This document shows positions 12,098-24,148 of a DNA stretch of 64,000 nucleotides, piece by piece. The position numbers and the translations under genes were made by a program. The DNA lies in contig KN880536.1 in NCBI GenBank assembly GCA_000934385.1, forward strand, positions 16,930 to 80,929. Reading direction: 5' to 3'. Positions within the stretch are counted from its first letter, which is position 1. Each line of letters begins with the position of its first letter. The notes beneath the pieces were generated by a model. The model was not told where the DNA came from and did no database searches. It worked only from the letters and a program-made list of their open reading frames with translations. This stretch comes from Cylindrobasidium torrendii FP15055 ss-10. Lineage: Eukaryota; Basidiomycota; Agaricomycetes; Agaricales; Physalacriaceae.

Positions 12098-12825
12098 CTA
12101 TTGTACCGCTGGGCGTGTCAAATCCTGGAAACACCTATGCCCAGCGCAGGCCTCCTTCATGTTGACCTTCAGAGATATACTGCCATCCAAAATCTGCACA
12201 GTTTTGATGTGAGGCCGAACCTTGGCGGGTCTTCTCGCCTGTGGGGTAAAGATTGCTCTTTTGAATGTCTCCCTCGTCGCCTCATAGCCCTTATCCCATT
12301 CCAAAGCAATGCGAAAAGTCTCCACCCCCTTCGGCAACTCGACGCGCAGGATTCGAGGGTCTGGGATAGCCCAGTTGAGATACTGCAATCCAAATGTCCG
12401 AAGGTTTGGAAAGAGCCTCTGGAAGCGAACCGAGTCCGTGACAAAGGTAATGCACATTGGCACCTCTGGTGCCCGTGGCTGCGTGGGACTGTCGACAAGG
12501 TGGTAAGTGATTGCTTCGACCCACATTCGCGGGCGCATGTTGCGCATTTCCCATGGCCCACCGATGCGAAAATGAGGTCCGGCTTGGCGCCCATGATGCG
12601 TGTGAAGAGGTGGGTGTGATGGTCGCTGTTGAAGATGTGTACGTTGGTGAGGAAGACTCGCATGAGTTCCCAAGACGTATTGCGCGACATCAAAATCCAG
12701 ACAAAGAAGAAGCGAAGACGCTCGCGGCGTGTGAGGTAGATATCGTTCCATCCCATAGCAATGATAACCGCAAGGATGTCATTTGGGAGGCGCGTATTAG
12801 GAGGCAAGTAGTTGAGAGTAGACAT
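12098..12825 (-). pseudogene. F-box-like leucine-rich protein, frameshifted
   Basis: The minus strand opens with MSTLNYLPPNTRLPNDILAV, an F-box-like start of the kind common in mushroom genomes, and remains coding-like for about 85 residues. Near 12565, after KPDLIFASVG, the plausible protein continues in a different frame (PWEMRNMRPRMWVEAITYHL) to a stop at 12098. I could not find a GT-AG intron that joins the two frames. A one-base deletion or a sequencing error fits best. F-box proteins recruit substrates to SCF ubiquitin ligases, but here only the N-terminal resemblance supports that. Confidence 0.5.
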
Positions 12826-13623
12826 CGTGAAAATTTTGGTCTTATACTCGAGAATCTTACGTTATACCATCCATCGAAGGGGTTGTGACATTGTAGTCAG
12901 ACAGGATAGTGAAACGCATAAAATGGAGCCATTAGACTTACAAGACTGCAGTGGATGGTACATAGCTGTGCGATGGGACCATCAGGATTGAGAGGGGCCA
13001 ACCAAGGTCTGCCAAAGTTCGTCTAATCAGTGTTGGTTCGAGTATCTACAATGTCAATGTATGCTATGCACTAGAGTTACCGATTTCTCTTTGGCAAAAT
13101 GGTGAGTTCATATCCTACCCCATTTTCAGTTCGTTCTTTGTTCAGGAGCTGCGCCACTCGGAGGCAATGGCATCAGGGCATGATCGACAGCTCGTTCATC
13201 TTTGAATCCTCTGACCGTCAAAATTGCCGCCATGAGATGCCGTGTCACTTATGCGCGCTTTTGATTCATCGACTCCTTCGACTGTTATTGAACTTGCTGT
13301 TGCACTTTACGCTCGAAGCTGACCCTCACTCATATGTAGATGACCCCCAAGCGCTAAGCCTCCGACATAGAAGGGCGTTTTAGAGTACAGTTTTGCCCCG
13401 CCGTCCTTGGCCCGTACTATGCACATTTTGAAACGCGCGACCCATATGTTCTAGCCGCTCGAACCCTTGTGAACAGTTGAACCCAGTTTGGGTGAAACGC
13501 TCAGGTGGAGCGGCGACCTATATAAGCGCGTCCACAAGCGCATTCGATGTTTTCAATTCATTGCCCTTTTTCCCTTGCTTTTTCACACCGGGCCTTTACT
13601 TTCTTGCTTTCTTTGGAACTATC
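12826..13623. other. Divergent intergenic region with GH76 promoter
   Basis: No supported gene. A TATATAA box at 13519-13525 lies about 100 bp before the GH76 start codon. Confidence 0.5.
13519..13525 (+). promoter_or_regulatory. TATA box of the GH76 gene
   Basis: TATATAA in the context CCTATATAAGCG, about 100 bases upstream of the ATG at 13624. Confidence 0.5.
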
Positions 13624-15082
13624 ATGCATTCTTTCAAGGCCACCGCCACTTCTTTCTTCATTCTAGCCCCAACGCTGGTGCATGGGCTCTGCCAGAAATA
13701 TGTCGACGCAGCATCGACCGCAGCGAAGAACCTACAGGCGACCTATTTCAAGGACGGGACGTATGGGGATCAGGCTATCTGGATCAGCGCGGTTGACAAC
13801 TGGCACCTCCAGCGACGTGCGTTTCCATTCACAACGCGGGTTGGCCAAGCTAACGGATGTATCCAGTTGACAAACTTACCGGGCAGACAACATATTCCGA
13901 TGTGATCAACACCGTCTACAGAGGCAATGAGCTTTATCTTGAGTTTGGCGGCTCGTACGACGATGTCCAATGGGTCGTCATCGACTATCTTCTCGCTGGA
14001 GACGTCGACTCGGCCAAGAAGTACTACGACATTGCTAGCTCGGCGGTCGACAGCGATTACTGTGGTGGTGGATGTGCGTCTCTCTCTTCCTTTTACTTGC
14101 GAACCTTTCTCACGGAATCCCAGTGTTCTGGAGCGACGACCGCGACTACAAGAACTCCATTGTAGGTTCTGCGAAGCTTCAGATATGGCCAGCGCTAACG
14201 TATGGCAGACGAATGAGCTGTACCTTGCTACTTCTGGATACATGTACGAAGCTACCCAGGATGAGGAGTACCTCACGAACCTGAAGGACAGTGCGTACCT
14301 CGACTTTTTCCCCTCGATGCATGCGTGCTCACATGGTCAATAGCTTGGGAGTGGTTCGATGCTTCGGCATTGAAAGGGGACAATGGACGTGAGTGACTGC
14401 GGTTAGTGTTCGCTGCCAAGAAGGCGACTGAGGATTTGTAGTCTACAACGATGGACTGACCAAGGATGGAAAGTGCGCCAACAATGGCGAGACTCAATGG
14501 TACTGTTATTCACCTCAAAGTGGCATTCAAGGAATAACATGGGAAATAGGACATACAACCAAGGGGTCGTTCTTGTCGGTCTTGGATACCTTGCCAAGTG
14601 TTCGTTTCATGTATCCTACACTCTTGTCATGATCCTTACTCCCGACAACAGACGCGGACAACCAAGACGCAGTCTCGAAAGCATACGCCATCATGGACGC
14701 TATCATTGACAACTTGACTGTCGACGGCGGTCTCCGCGAGAGCTGCGAGTCCGACACTGAGAACCAATGCAACGACGACCAGCAATCCTTCAAGGGCATT
14801 ACTATTGCTTATATGTGCGTCTCCTCATCTTCTCCCCGTTATCTGGATAGGTACTGACCAAGCTCAAGGCAATGGTTCTTGTCTCTTGCCTCTGACGACG
14901 GCACGAAGTACGGTGACTTCATCAAGTCACAAGCAGACAAGATTATCGCCAACGCCGACGATGGCAAGGGCAACTACAGCAACCTGTGGTATGCATCGGA
15001 CAATGGCGGTGCGGACCGTACTGGCCCGTCGCAGGGCGCGGCACTTGGTGCTCTAGTGGCTGCTGGCTCGTTGACATGTTAA
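13624..15082 (+). CDS. Secreted GH76 alpha-1,6-mannanase-like protein
   Basis: Nine exons: 13624-13816, 13867-14073, 14124-14161, 14209-14290, 14344-14388, 14442-14499, 14550-14597, 14652-14814 and 14869-15082. An N-terminal signal peptide (ATSFFILAPTLVHGL) is followed by GH76 features: NWHLQR, YDDVQW, an aspartate pair in FWSDDRDYKNSI (the family's catalytic pair), TWEWFDAS, TYNQGVVLVGLGYLAK and a C-terminal ADRTGPSQGAALGAL. The family includes Dcw1/Dfg5, which act on mannan or GPI-linked wall proteins; this copy shows no clear GPI tail. All junctions close in phase except intron 7 (14598-14651), where the only GT-AG pair leaves a one-base discrepancy. This may be a real frameshift, a non-canonical splice or an error, so whether the gene is functional is open. 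Confidence 0.82.
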
Positions 15083-15392
15083 TGCATAATGAGCGGGTGC
15101 GAGGGGGATTTAATATACCATTTCTTGATGATTGCTCTCGAATTTTGTCTGATTCGTGACGCGTGAAGCTTGGAGCTTGGAGACTGTTGTCTTCCACGCA
15201 TAAGGCAGTGACTGGAGCGAATGCATATGCCACTGAATTTGAGAACGCAACTCGCTCAAATTTTTGCCAAGTCTACAACAAGTGGATTGCAGTCTCCTAA
15301 AGAGCTACTATTACATTATGCTGGAGTCATTATGGGTGTCGTAAAGTATCTAGTTTCTACACATCGCTCAGTCCACTCTATGCATAGCCAAT
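15083..15392. other. Convergent intergenic region, nothing seen
   Basis: Short 3'-3' spacer between the GH76 and esterase genes. Confidence 0.5.
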
Positions 15393-16789
15393 CTACTCGA
15401 CCTTGCTGTGAACTTTGTACATCCAGTCAACGACCGTAGGTGTGAGCGGGCTGAACTCCTTCGGGTTCGGGCCCCAGAAGAACGAGTAGTACGGGTCGTT
15501 GTGGTTGCCCGCGGGCTGGTAGCAGTAGGTGATGCGCTCCTCGCCATCGGCACCAGCAGCCCACTCCTTGCGGCCCTTGAAGTGGCGCTCGTAGAGGGAA
15601 ACAATCGAATCACGCAGGGGCTCGAACTCGCCGACGGTGATGAGAATCTTGTTGATGAGGTTCTCTGATCCTTCGAACCAGCCGTCGGGGGCATGCGAAG
15701 CCTCCATGTACGGGATCTGGTCCTGAGGGACAGCCTTCATGACGGGCGCGCCCCACTTGATGAGGGTGTCTGCAGAGGTAATATCGGTGTGGTTGTTTTC
15801 CTGGAACGAGTTGGGGACGTCGGTGCCGGTAACGGAAATCCAGGGTGAGAGCAGGTAGCCACCGCCGAGCTTGCGGCCTGGGGGAAGGACGAAGGGCTCA
15901 ACGCCAGGGATAGGGTGCAGCATGTGGGAGAGCAGCATGAGGATGAGGTTGCTACCAGCGGACTCGCCGACCATTGTGATACCCTCGGGAGGCACACCTT
16001 GAGCGATGAGGTGGTTGAGCATGACGACGAGCTGGCGGAGGGGCAGGGGGTAGTCGCCCTCTGGGTGCAGAGCTGATAGATATGTTAATAACCGAATCTT
16101 CAAACACGAGGTCGACTCACCATAGGAGAGTGCGGCCAGGCCGGTATCAACACCCTTGTCCTTGAGCTGACCCTTCATCCAGTTCCAGAATGGGTAGCCC
16201 TCAGCGGGAGCATGAACGAGGAAAGCACCACCTGAGCAGAAATGAGAAGCCGTATGCGGGGTTCGGAAGGTGGGCTCACCGTGAAGGAAGATGTTGACAC
16301 GCTTGTGGTTGCGTTCGCCAATCCACATGAGCTTCGCGCCGAGGTCGAGCTCGTCAATGACCATGGGCAGACCAACTTCTCCGGTGTACTTGACATAGAC
16401 ATCGTAGCTGTTGCCGAAGATCCATTGCAGCTGGGCAATGTTGAGGTGGGTCAAGTAATGAACGGCGTAGTGGGAGATGACGCGGCGCCAGGTCTTTTGA
16501 GAAGATGCTTTGTCCCAAGGGGAAAGCAACAGCCGTGTCGCGAGCTTGGCGGCTAGGGAAATGTCAAAAGATGCACGGAAAGTGCAGCAGATATAGCGTA
16601 CGCAAGCTGGCGAATGTCAAGTAGATCCCGGCGATCTCAGAGTAAGTAATAGCGACCTTGCGAGTGTGTTTGACCATCTATGTGTGTAGGTCAGAATGGT
16701 TTATGTGCAGAAGAGAGCTGACTGACGATGAGAGGGAGAATGTGTTGTATGTTCTGGACTGCCCCGTCCAGCTTTTTGTACGAAAACAT
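15393..16789 (-). CDS. HSL-type alpha/beta-hydrolase (esterase/lipase)
   Basis: Five exons on the minus strand: 16789-16727, 16677-16602, 16552-16280, 16231-16121 and 16072-15393, coding 400 residues. The oxyanion-hole motif HGGA is built across intron 3 (NIFLHG / GAFLVH). The nucleophile elbow is GESAGSN, preceded by RQLVVMLNHLI. Acid and histidine follow near the C-terminus (probably the Asp/Glu of ITVGEFEPLRDS and the His of PAGNHNDPYY). This matches the hormone-sensitive-lipase class of carboxylic ester hydrolases, such as steryl acetyl hydrolases. The N-terminal segment (SEIAGIYLTFASLPAKL) may anchor it to a membrane. Natural substrate unknown. Confidence 0.88.
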
Positions 16790-17754
16790 AGTAGCCCGCC
16801 GTAGCGAATTTACGCGGTGCCGCCGTTATCCATAGCAGCGTACACCATGTCCGTGATTCGCAGCGTGGAGGGTTGAGGTAGTTCGGCGTCCCATCGTGGT
16901 CGTCAGAAAGAAAGACTTGTCGATCACATCAAAAGCATCCACTGCCTCCATGTTTGACAGCGAATTGTGAGCTGAGGACATTGAACCTGCCCAATGTACT
17001 CGATACGCGTCGGTGATGCGCCAATCTCATTAGGCGGTCGGACCCAAGTAACCTGTAAATCTCGCCGGAGTCTATCTTCGAATTTGGTGTTCGACATCCA
17101 TTCACATGGTGTACGGCGAAGCGCATCGCGACATATCACTGGGTCTGCTCATAGTTACACTGCCAGTGTGTATCACGTCAGGCTCCCGCCACCGTACTTG
17201 CAGACCAGACGATATCCCGACGATATCCTGTTTGGATTGCCCGACTCAGCGTATCTACACCGTTTATCCCGTAGCACAGAGGCGTTCCGCTTTTCATAAC
17301 TTGCAGCGTCTTTCTATTCTGTCCATATCGGCCGTTTCGCCAGTCCCTGCGGTCCAGCACGCGATCATTGATATTGAGGCGGCGCCCATTGCGGACGGTA
17401 TTAGAGTGAATGATCCTGCATAATCTTGATTGCGACTAACAACGAAGTAAAATATCCTATAACCGTGAGCACTGTGTAAGAACCATCACTCGAAGTGGGA
17501 AAGAAGTTGGACGTGGCGTTCGGTTCTAAAGTCGCCAAATTGTACATCAAGTGGCACAGGCCGAGAAGACAAACAATCCCACAATTTATTTAATGCAAAA
17601 ACTTGAGGTCGTAAAGGTCGTGAATTTGCGCGCATATACATAATTAAGACAGCTGAATAAATCTTGGAATTTACCTACGAGTTCACCATAATTTCTTCAC
17701 ACCAACACTTGGTATCACGTTATTTTCCACTCTGTATACATCCTATCTCTTCTA
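16790..17754. other. Intergenic; right part is C2H2-B 3' flank
   Basis: No supported gene. Bases 17590-17735 are the inverted counterpart of 7047-7185 after C2H2-A. Confidence 0.5.
17590..17735 (-). repeat. 3' flank block shared by C2H2-A and C2H2-B
   Basis: On the minus strand this reads GATACCAAGTGTTGGTGT, GTAGGTAAATT and TTCACGACCTTTACGACCTC, as does 7047-7185 on the plus strand. It marks the downstream limit of the duplicated unit. Confidence 0.65.
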
Positions 17755-19703
17755 TCAAGCTTTCTCAGCCTTCTCAGCAGCCTCCAGCTCGGCTGTCTTC
17801 TCACATTCCTTGCAGTGCACCGGGCACGCAGAATCATAGTGGTCACCAAAATCCGTTGGAACAGCTGGGGATCCAGCAGCAATGGTCGATGTCTGTGTTC
17901 CAGCAGGAGACGGTGCTCCAACCACGGTACTTGGTGTTCCTGCACGAACATTCAAACCCAAATCGCCGCCACCAGTGCATCCAAGTTGAAGAAGGATCAA
18001 GGCGACCTCAACCCTCTCCGAGTCGTGGTAGTTATTCTTCGAGGGTACCGATAGAGCCTCGGGGCAGGACGTATCCGTGGGTGGAATAGGTGCAATGCTC
18101 GGTTCACTGGCAAGTTCGAGGAGGCCCTGTGCGGCTTCCTCGACGTCCAAGTTGTCGTGTAAGGTGGCACTGGATGGGACTACTGAAGTCGCTGGTGTTA
18201 TGATGGAAGTCTTGGACCCGATGTAATGACCATCGGCCGTGACTACCAAGTTGTGCGATTCCGAAGTTATGGCGACAGCCTCCTCGACATCGTCAAGGTG
18301 TCCACCGATTTTGGTGCGCTCAAATGAGTCGCGATGGAGAACCGGAGATGGAGAAGGGCTACGCCTTGGGGAAATCCTGAACGGCGAGGTCGGCAGAGGT
18401 TTCATAGGGCGTGCAGTATTGGAGTCATCGGAACGTAGGACGGAATCCATGAGAGAGCCTGAGTACTTTGATTTGCGGTTGATGCTGGACCTGGCGTCGT
18501 AGATCGTTCTCGTATTATTTGGGGCGAAGTACCGAGCGTTGTAGACGGTACGTCCGACGGGGGAGTCGAAATTATAAACGAGGGGAGCGTCGACGGTAGA
18601 CTGAGTTTCCTTGCAGGGAGAGGCGTTCTAAACAAATGGTAAGAGCGCATTTCATTGAATAGTAAGACTTTGATAACACACCTCAATTCCTTCACGCGCA
18701 CGGCTGTGTATGTTGGAGCGACGAGGGATTCCTTTGCCCTGTTGCATTTCGTGAGTAATAGTAGTCTCAGCGTTCACCACAAAACTGCGTACTTGAATGT
18801 TGCTCGCAGACGGAGCCAAAGCAATACGCGCTGAATCAGCAGGAGTGACGGTTGAAGTGGGATGAGCATCCACCCGGCGATCTTCCTCTCCAAATAAGGC
18901 TTGAAGACTATCAGAAAAATCCTCCTCCAACGCGTTTCTCTTCCGTCCTTTCTTGGACGTCAAAGCTATCTTTTCTGACTTCGCTGTTGGGACGTCCTGC
19001 TTCACAGCCTTGAGTGATTTGCCTTTGGCAGAGGGCCAGACCTAGAGAGGAAAACGAGTGAGCAAAAATGGACAGCCGGCGCCGATAGCGAAACGCACCA
19101 CCCATGACAGCTTCTCCTCATCCGTTGCCTGGCGGACTGGAGGCGCAATCTTTCCAAAGTATCCCGCATGTTTATGTATGAACGCGGCCCTGTCGAACGG
19201 CTCAGCCATTGAATGTTTCGTTTTTTTGTTCTTTTTGTTGACGTTGGCGACCAAGCACGGCTTTGAGAGAAAAGCAGTATCCGTAGAGGTTAAATCACAC
19301 ACGTCGCAATGGAATGGCTGCTCCCGCGTGCTGAAAACCACATTAGATGTGAATGAACATGGTGAACATGATAGTACGCACTGGATAAAGACATGACTTT
19401 CAACGTTGCTCCGTTGGATGCTCTTGAATCCACAACCATCATTCTCGCAAGTGTACGACCTATACCCACAACATCAGAACCGAGTGCCGGCATAGTATAT
19501 AGAGCAAGGGCGAACATGTCTGCTTTCCTCTCCTCGCTGGCGTGCATTTGTTTGTAGTGCCGAATCACATCGCTCATCCGCGTCTCCGGCCTGGTGTAAG
19601 TGCACTCTTTGCACTTGATAATGGCCGTCTTGCTTGAAGCACTACTCTGAGCGGCATAGGCGTCAGCAGCAGCGTTTCGAGTTGCTCGTGGACGTACTGG
19701 CAT
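17755..19703 (-). CDS. C2H2-type zinc-finger protein B (paralogue of A and C)
   Basis: Five exons on the minus strand: 19703-19516, 19459-19382, 19330-19099, 19041-18682 and 18627-17755, coding 576 residues. Finger 1 is CKECTY...HYKQMH. Finger 2, CENDGC...ESHVFIQ-H, sits on a 78-nt exon as in A. A linker HTREQPF leads to CDVC. The signature SKPCLVANVN and FDRAAFIHKHA...IAPPVRQAT follows, then basic KKGRKR. The C-terminal half repeats the VEEAAxGLLEL-type helices and ends CPVHCKECE. Intron positions and phases match A, except that A has an extra intron after codon 3. The AGTPSTVVGAPSPA segment is nearly unchanged between A and B, suggesting a conserved regulatory motif. Probably nuclear; targets unknown. 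The gene lies 3' of GtaA copy 1 on the same strand. Confidence 0.87.
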
Positions 19704-19774
19704 GTTTGATGACGATGCAGGTAAATAGTCAAAAGGATGCAGTCGGTGGTGGTGGTGAAAAGCTAACAAAAAGT

Positions 19775-19885
19775 GCGATCACAGGCACTAAGTCGGCTGG
19801 TTCCACGAGCGCTCCGGTCCCGTGACCAGACATTGTCCTAACGCGGTTTCCTAGTTGCTTGAGGATGTGTCAGCGATCACTGCTG
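19775..19885 (-). promoter_or_regulatory. Conserved upstream block of C2H2-B
   Basis: Minus-strand order is GATCGCTGACACATCC, TTAGGACAATGTCTGGTCAC, GGGACC and CTCGTGG, matching the block before C2H2-A. It ends roughly 70 bp from the start codon. Confidence 0.6.
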
Positions 19886-20392
19886 CCGCGTGGCAGCCGG
19901 CTATGATTTCGATCGAGCACTGGAAAGCGTTCATCAGTTCTGACAAGGCTGCAGCTCCTTGATACGTAGTACTCAGACAGTAGTTCCACGTAAGATCTAA
20001 TAAGTGTTTGTGGCCAACCAGCTAGCTGTAAGTGTCATTGTGCCTCGCAATCGTTCAAAGTACGAGGCTTCGTGCAAGCATATGTACATCTTAGGATTTA
20101 ATCGGAGCTCGTTAGTATAGTAGAATTTTGTTAGGAAACAATGACTGATATAACAATCCGTTTTTCTCGATACCCAAAGGTTTATATCTGGCCTTGATAT
20201 TTTACATTGAGCTTGCGTGTTATGGTGGAGGATGTGATGAATCTTCCTGCGGCTGTAGTGATTCGTCAGCGATTGGAAACGCCTATTGGGGTCAAATGCC
20301 TCCCTTCGAGGGATCTCTGCCTCGGAGCATGTTCATGCAATCGTCTTATATGACCACTGGCGAGCGCGTTGTTCATGAAAACAAATAAATAA

Positions 20393-20633
20393 ATGAGCCT
20401 CCTCGTTTTTTGTATCTATTGATATCAATGTACGTGTGTGACAATCATAGGTCTTGAGCTGTCAGTCTGGCGACGGAGTGAAAAATCAGATGCATTGCAC
20501 ACGAATAACCCTTTCTTCAAGATTTGAATAAAGCAGCGTAAATAAGAAGCACGACAAAAGAAAGGTATGCACGACTGTCTGTAAATATACGAGATACAGA
20601 AACCGTCCATGCACATGGCTAAAAAAGAACTGA
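20393..20633 (-). repeat. GtaA 3' flank repeat, arm 1
   Basis: Collinear with 40602-40836 after GtaA copy 2, both reading GGACGGTT.TCTGTATCTCGTATAT early and ATAGATACAAAA then GAGGAGGCTCAT at the end. The two arms diverge abruptly after GAGGAGGCTCAT. Confidence 0.75.
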
Positions 20634-23600
20634 CTACCAATTCTCCGTCTTTTCAGGTAGGTACGGCAAAGCAGCCCCCGCAGGCGGAGGCGGAAACTGT
20701 CTCCTCCCACTCCGACCTAACGCGCCCGCGCCCATGTTCACAGCTGAGCTCATCCCGCCCGGCTCTCTCACATCCACAGGAGGCAATCCACTATCCGTCC
20801 TCTCCCTCTCCATATCATACGACGGCGGCGGCATATCCTGCTGCGAGTATTGCACCTGCGCTCGCATTACCTCCATCTCCCGCCTCAGATTTTCCACCTC
20901 CGCATGTAGCGCTGCAGGCTCTCCATTCCTATTTGTATTCCGTCCGGAAGAGCTCGACCCATCCGAGCGTGGCCCGGACACCGACGACCCGCCGCCCACA
21001 GCAGACCCCGGCCCACCATCCTGCGACCATGTTCCCGTCGTCGCCGATCCAATCGTGAACGGCTCAACATGGTACGGCGAGACCACTGGATGATTCCGCT
21101 GGGAGGAGGCACTGATTGGCGAAAGCGGCATTGTCCCACTACCCTGCGCCGTCACCTCTCGCAGCGCCGGACGCGCTTCGTACACAGGCTGGTTGCGCTG
21201 CCGCCGGCGCCTCCAGAGGAAAAAGAATGCCGCTACTGCACCTACGACAGCAAGGCCGCCGACGACACCGCCAGCGATGGGTCCCGCATTTGAGTTCGAC
21301 GTCTGGTCGTCCGTCGTCGCTGTCGACCCATCCAGGGGCCCGCCGCCACTCGGTGTCTTCAAATCAAGATTTAACGAGAGAATAGACCACATCGCGCCTA
21401 TGCCACCTCTATGTGTATGTTTGAGCAAGGATACAAAAAAGCCTAGATGGAGAAAAGAGAATGTAGGAGAAAACGCACCCGGCAGCGCCTGAATCTGGCT
21501 TGGTATCCCCCGTGGAAGGATCGTATGTCGAGGGAAAGACACCAGCAGTTTTGTTCGTTGTCATCCGCGCATAGACTTGCGAGATTAGCGCGTCACGCAC
21601 ACCCGTGTCGGTCGTAGCCGCTGCCGTAAGCATATTCCAGGCTGCACAAGGACGCGTGAGTGGATATTCGAGAACACACAGTAATTAAAAGAAAGGACGC
21701 ACGAGCACTAGCCATAGTCACCGACGCATCATACGCAACTCCAAACTTATCCGCATTCGCAAGTTTAGATGCATAGAACGTGTCTTGGGCACTATACACC
21801 TCTTCCTCCACAAGCTTCAAATTGAGAAAACGATCATAATACAACGCATAGATGAGCCCCCACGACGAAGATGCAGAATAGTCGGAGACGACATGATTAT
21901 CTTTGAATGCGTTCTCTTTCCAGGAGTTGTACAGCGCCGTGGCATTGGCCTATAGATCATAAGCCCCTTTCGTGCCTGCAAGTATAGACGCGCGACCTAC
22001 CGAATACACCGAGCCATCGCTGTCCTGGCCGACGGCCTTGGCAATGGCGGCCATGCATTTGACACCCAAGATACCCTTCAAAGCGAGATTTGCGTTGCTG
22101 AGGTAGTCGCCATCCAATCATCAGCACTTGTCCAATCCGAGCTCAAGGCAGAGCACTCACATTCCGCTTACAGACGACCCCTGGCTAACCAGATAGTCCG
22201 CCCATTTCTTCAACACGCTGTACTTTTAGGCGTGTCAGCACCACGAAATCCCAACAAAGAAAGGAAAGCATTATGAGGCGCACATAGCTCTTTATGTAGG
22301 ACGCATCCCCGGACACAGTTGCCTGAGCCCAAGTCATCGTGAGCATATCACCGGAACCTTCGCAAGGGTCAGCCAGGAAGCACAAAGGCAGAGGAAACGA
22401 CTCTACTTTCAATGGAAATATCCGTAGACGGCGTGAGTTGCGCAGACGTCTTAGGATAATGATCGCCTAAGATCAAAACCAAATGAGCTATAGCGCAAAT
22501 ACTAGACAGAGACACCTACCAAGGTCGTACATCGCATACTCGAGATTACGACCGTCGTGCTTCGCCGAGTACAATAACGGTTGTAGCAGGTATCCCGCCC
22601 AGGTGGCATTGATGCTCAGCAACATTGGGAAGGTTGCTGACATCACGTCCACAGGAGATACGCGGCTATACGTACCAACGTGAGCATGAGCAAGGGAAGG
22701 AGGAGAGCGACGCACGTTGAGACGCCAACATCCTTCATGAACGCCATGGAATCAGAAATGTTCCCGTCGCTACTCTGAGAAACAGTCCACTCGATTGTTG
22801 CCAACGCCTGTCGGCCACTGATGCTCACGAGCTGGGCGTAGTCGTCCGAAATCTTTTTCGCAGCATCCGTGAAGGACGTGTCGAACGACACTGCTGCTGT
22901 TTGGGCATTCTCGAAGTTCGCAAGAAAATGGGTTAGCTGGAGAGAATGAGTGTGGTGCAGATTACAAGAGGATCACGCAGGACGTACTGCATCAGGCGCG
23001 TCCTTGTACTGGGTTCGATAGTATGGGAGCCGCTGTGTCGTCCCAAACCCAATAGTCGAGTCTCTAACCAGACCAAGCGCCCACACCGCAGTCTCCGTCT
23101 TATCCGAAACCGTACCATAATCCCTAGAGAACGCAAAGCACGGCCAATCACCGGCACCGCTGAAGCGGGGTCAGGCGCGGCAGCGGAGGGGAATGCAAAG
23201 CACACACGCGTTGATTTTTCGGAAGTTCTTGTCTTCATCGCCGTCTAATCTTGCGGTGCTCTTCCACTGCTCACGCGCACCACCAGTGCCATCTGCGCCA
23301 CTAGCCCTATATGCTACACCATTGCCCTATCGAAGACGTCAGCAAATTGGGAATATTGATGGTGTCCCGCCCTAGAAGCGTACCGCGCGGGAAGCATAGT
23401 ACAGCGATGCGTCCAAAGCCATGCCCTCTTTCTCGGTCAGCGCCTTGGGGTTTTGAAGCGACACGGTGTGGTAGATGATAGACGACTTGGATATATCCCA
23501 TTTTATGGGTTGTTCAATATCATTGGATAACCATTCTGCGTAATCCAAACGGCTCAGCTATGGAAGCAAAAGAAGACTTCGCTTCGCTCACCTCCGGTGA

Positions 23601-24148
23601 CGTCGGTGTACAGCTGGATGGAATGCTCTTGGCCATCTGTGACGGTGATGTCGCAGTACATGTACGTGAACGGCAAGGATTGCGCTACCAGGTCACCCGG
23701 CTGGACAGACCACAGTCAGTCAACTTGTCGGAGGGAAGAGCTGTAGCAACGCACAACAATCGGGTTCAGGAATGTCACTGTCGCAACCACCGAGTCCGCC
23801 TGGATTGTAAGGATGCTCCTCGTTGGCGTAATCTCGATATTGGTCAAATTCGTCGCATTCCCAGAACCTCCAAAAAGCTGCATGCTCTTCATGTCGACCA
23901 TAACCCACAAGTCCCATGCCAAAATCTGAAAACAGCTCGGTTCACCATGGCATCATGATTCATAAGGCTAGCGTGCATACGTGACTGAGATTCCAAAACT
24001 GGGGCCAGTCGTTATGTGTGCTGCCCACCAAGTTCATGTGCGCGTTGAAGTACGGGTTCCGAACGGCCAGAGGGACAGTAGCGGGCCATATTTGCGCAAG
24101 AGAAAGGACAGGAAAGACAAGCGCGACGGCCCAGAACAGCGCGCGCAT
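20634..24148 (-). CDS. GtaA-like glutaminase (DUF4965/DUF5127/DUF1793), copy 1
   Basis: Minus-strand multi-exon gene starting at 24148 with a signal peptide (MRALFWAVALVFPVLSLAQI) and ending at 20634. Exon order and junctions follow copy 2 at 37 kb, for which I traced 15 exons. Recognisable blocks: AHMNLVGSTHNDWPQFW, LWVMVD, LTNIEITPTRSILTIQA, SPVDVMSATFPMLLSIN, WAGYLLQPLLYSAKHDG, SWGLIYALYYDRF and KFGVAYDASVTMASA. These match the extracellular GtaA family known from Aspergillus. A C-terminal membrane helix (GPIAGGVVGGLAVVGAVAAF) with RRRR stop-transfer follows, then a Ser/Gly/Pro-rich cytosolic tail with a short coiled coil (HAEVENLRREMEVMRAQ). So this is a membrane-anchored rather than free enzyme. 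I saw no inactivating break. Catalytic activity is inferred from family only. Confidence 0.86.

Larger units (their letters stand above)
19704..20633. other. Spacer between GtaA copy 1 and C2H2-B
   Basis: Holds the C2H2-B promoter block (19775-19885) and, from about 20393 to 20633, the GtaA 3' flank that is repeated after GtaA copy 2. No gene seen between them. Confidence 0.55.

Noticed and set aside
16994..17423. Overlapping plus-strand frames of about 100 codons
   Set aside because: No splice support, no domain, and composition like random DNA.
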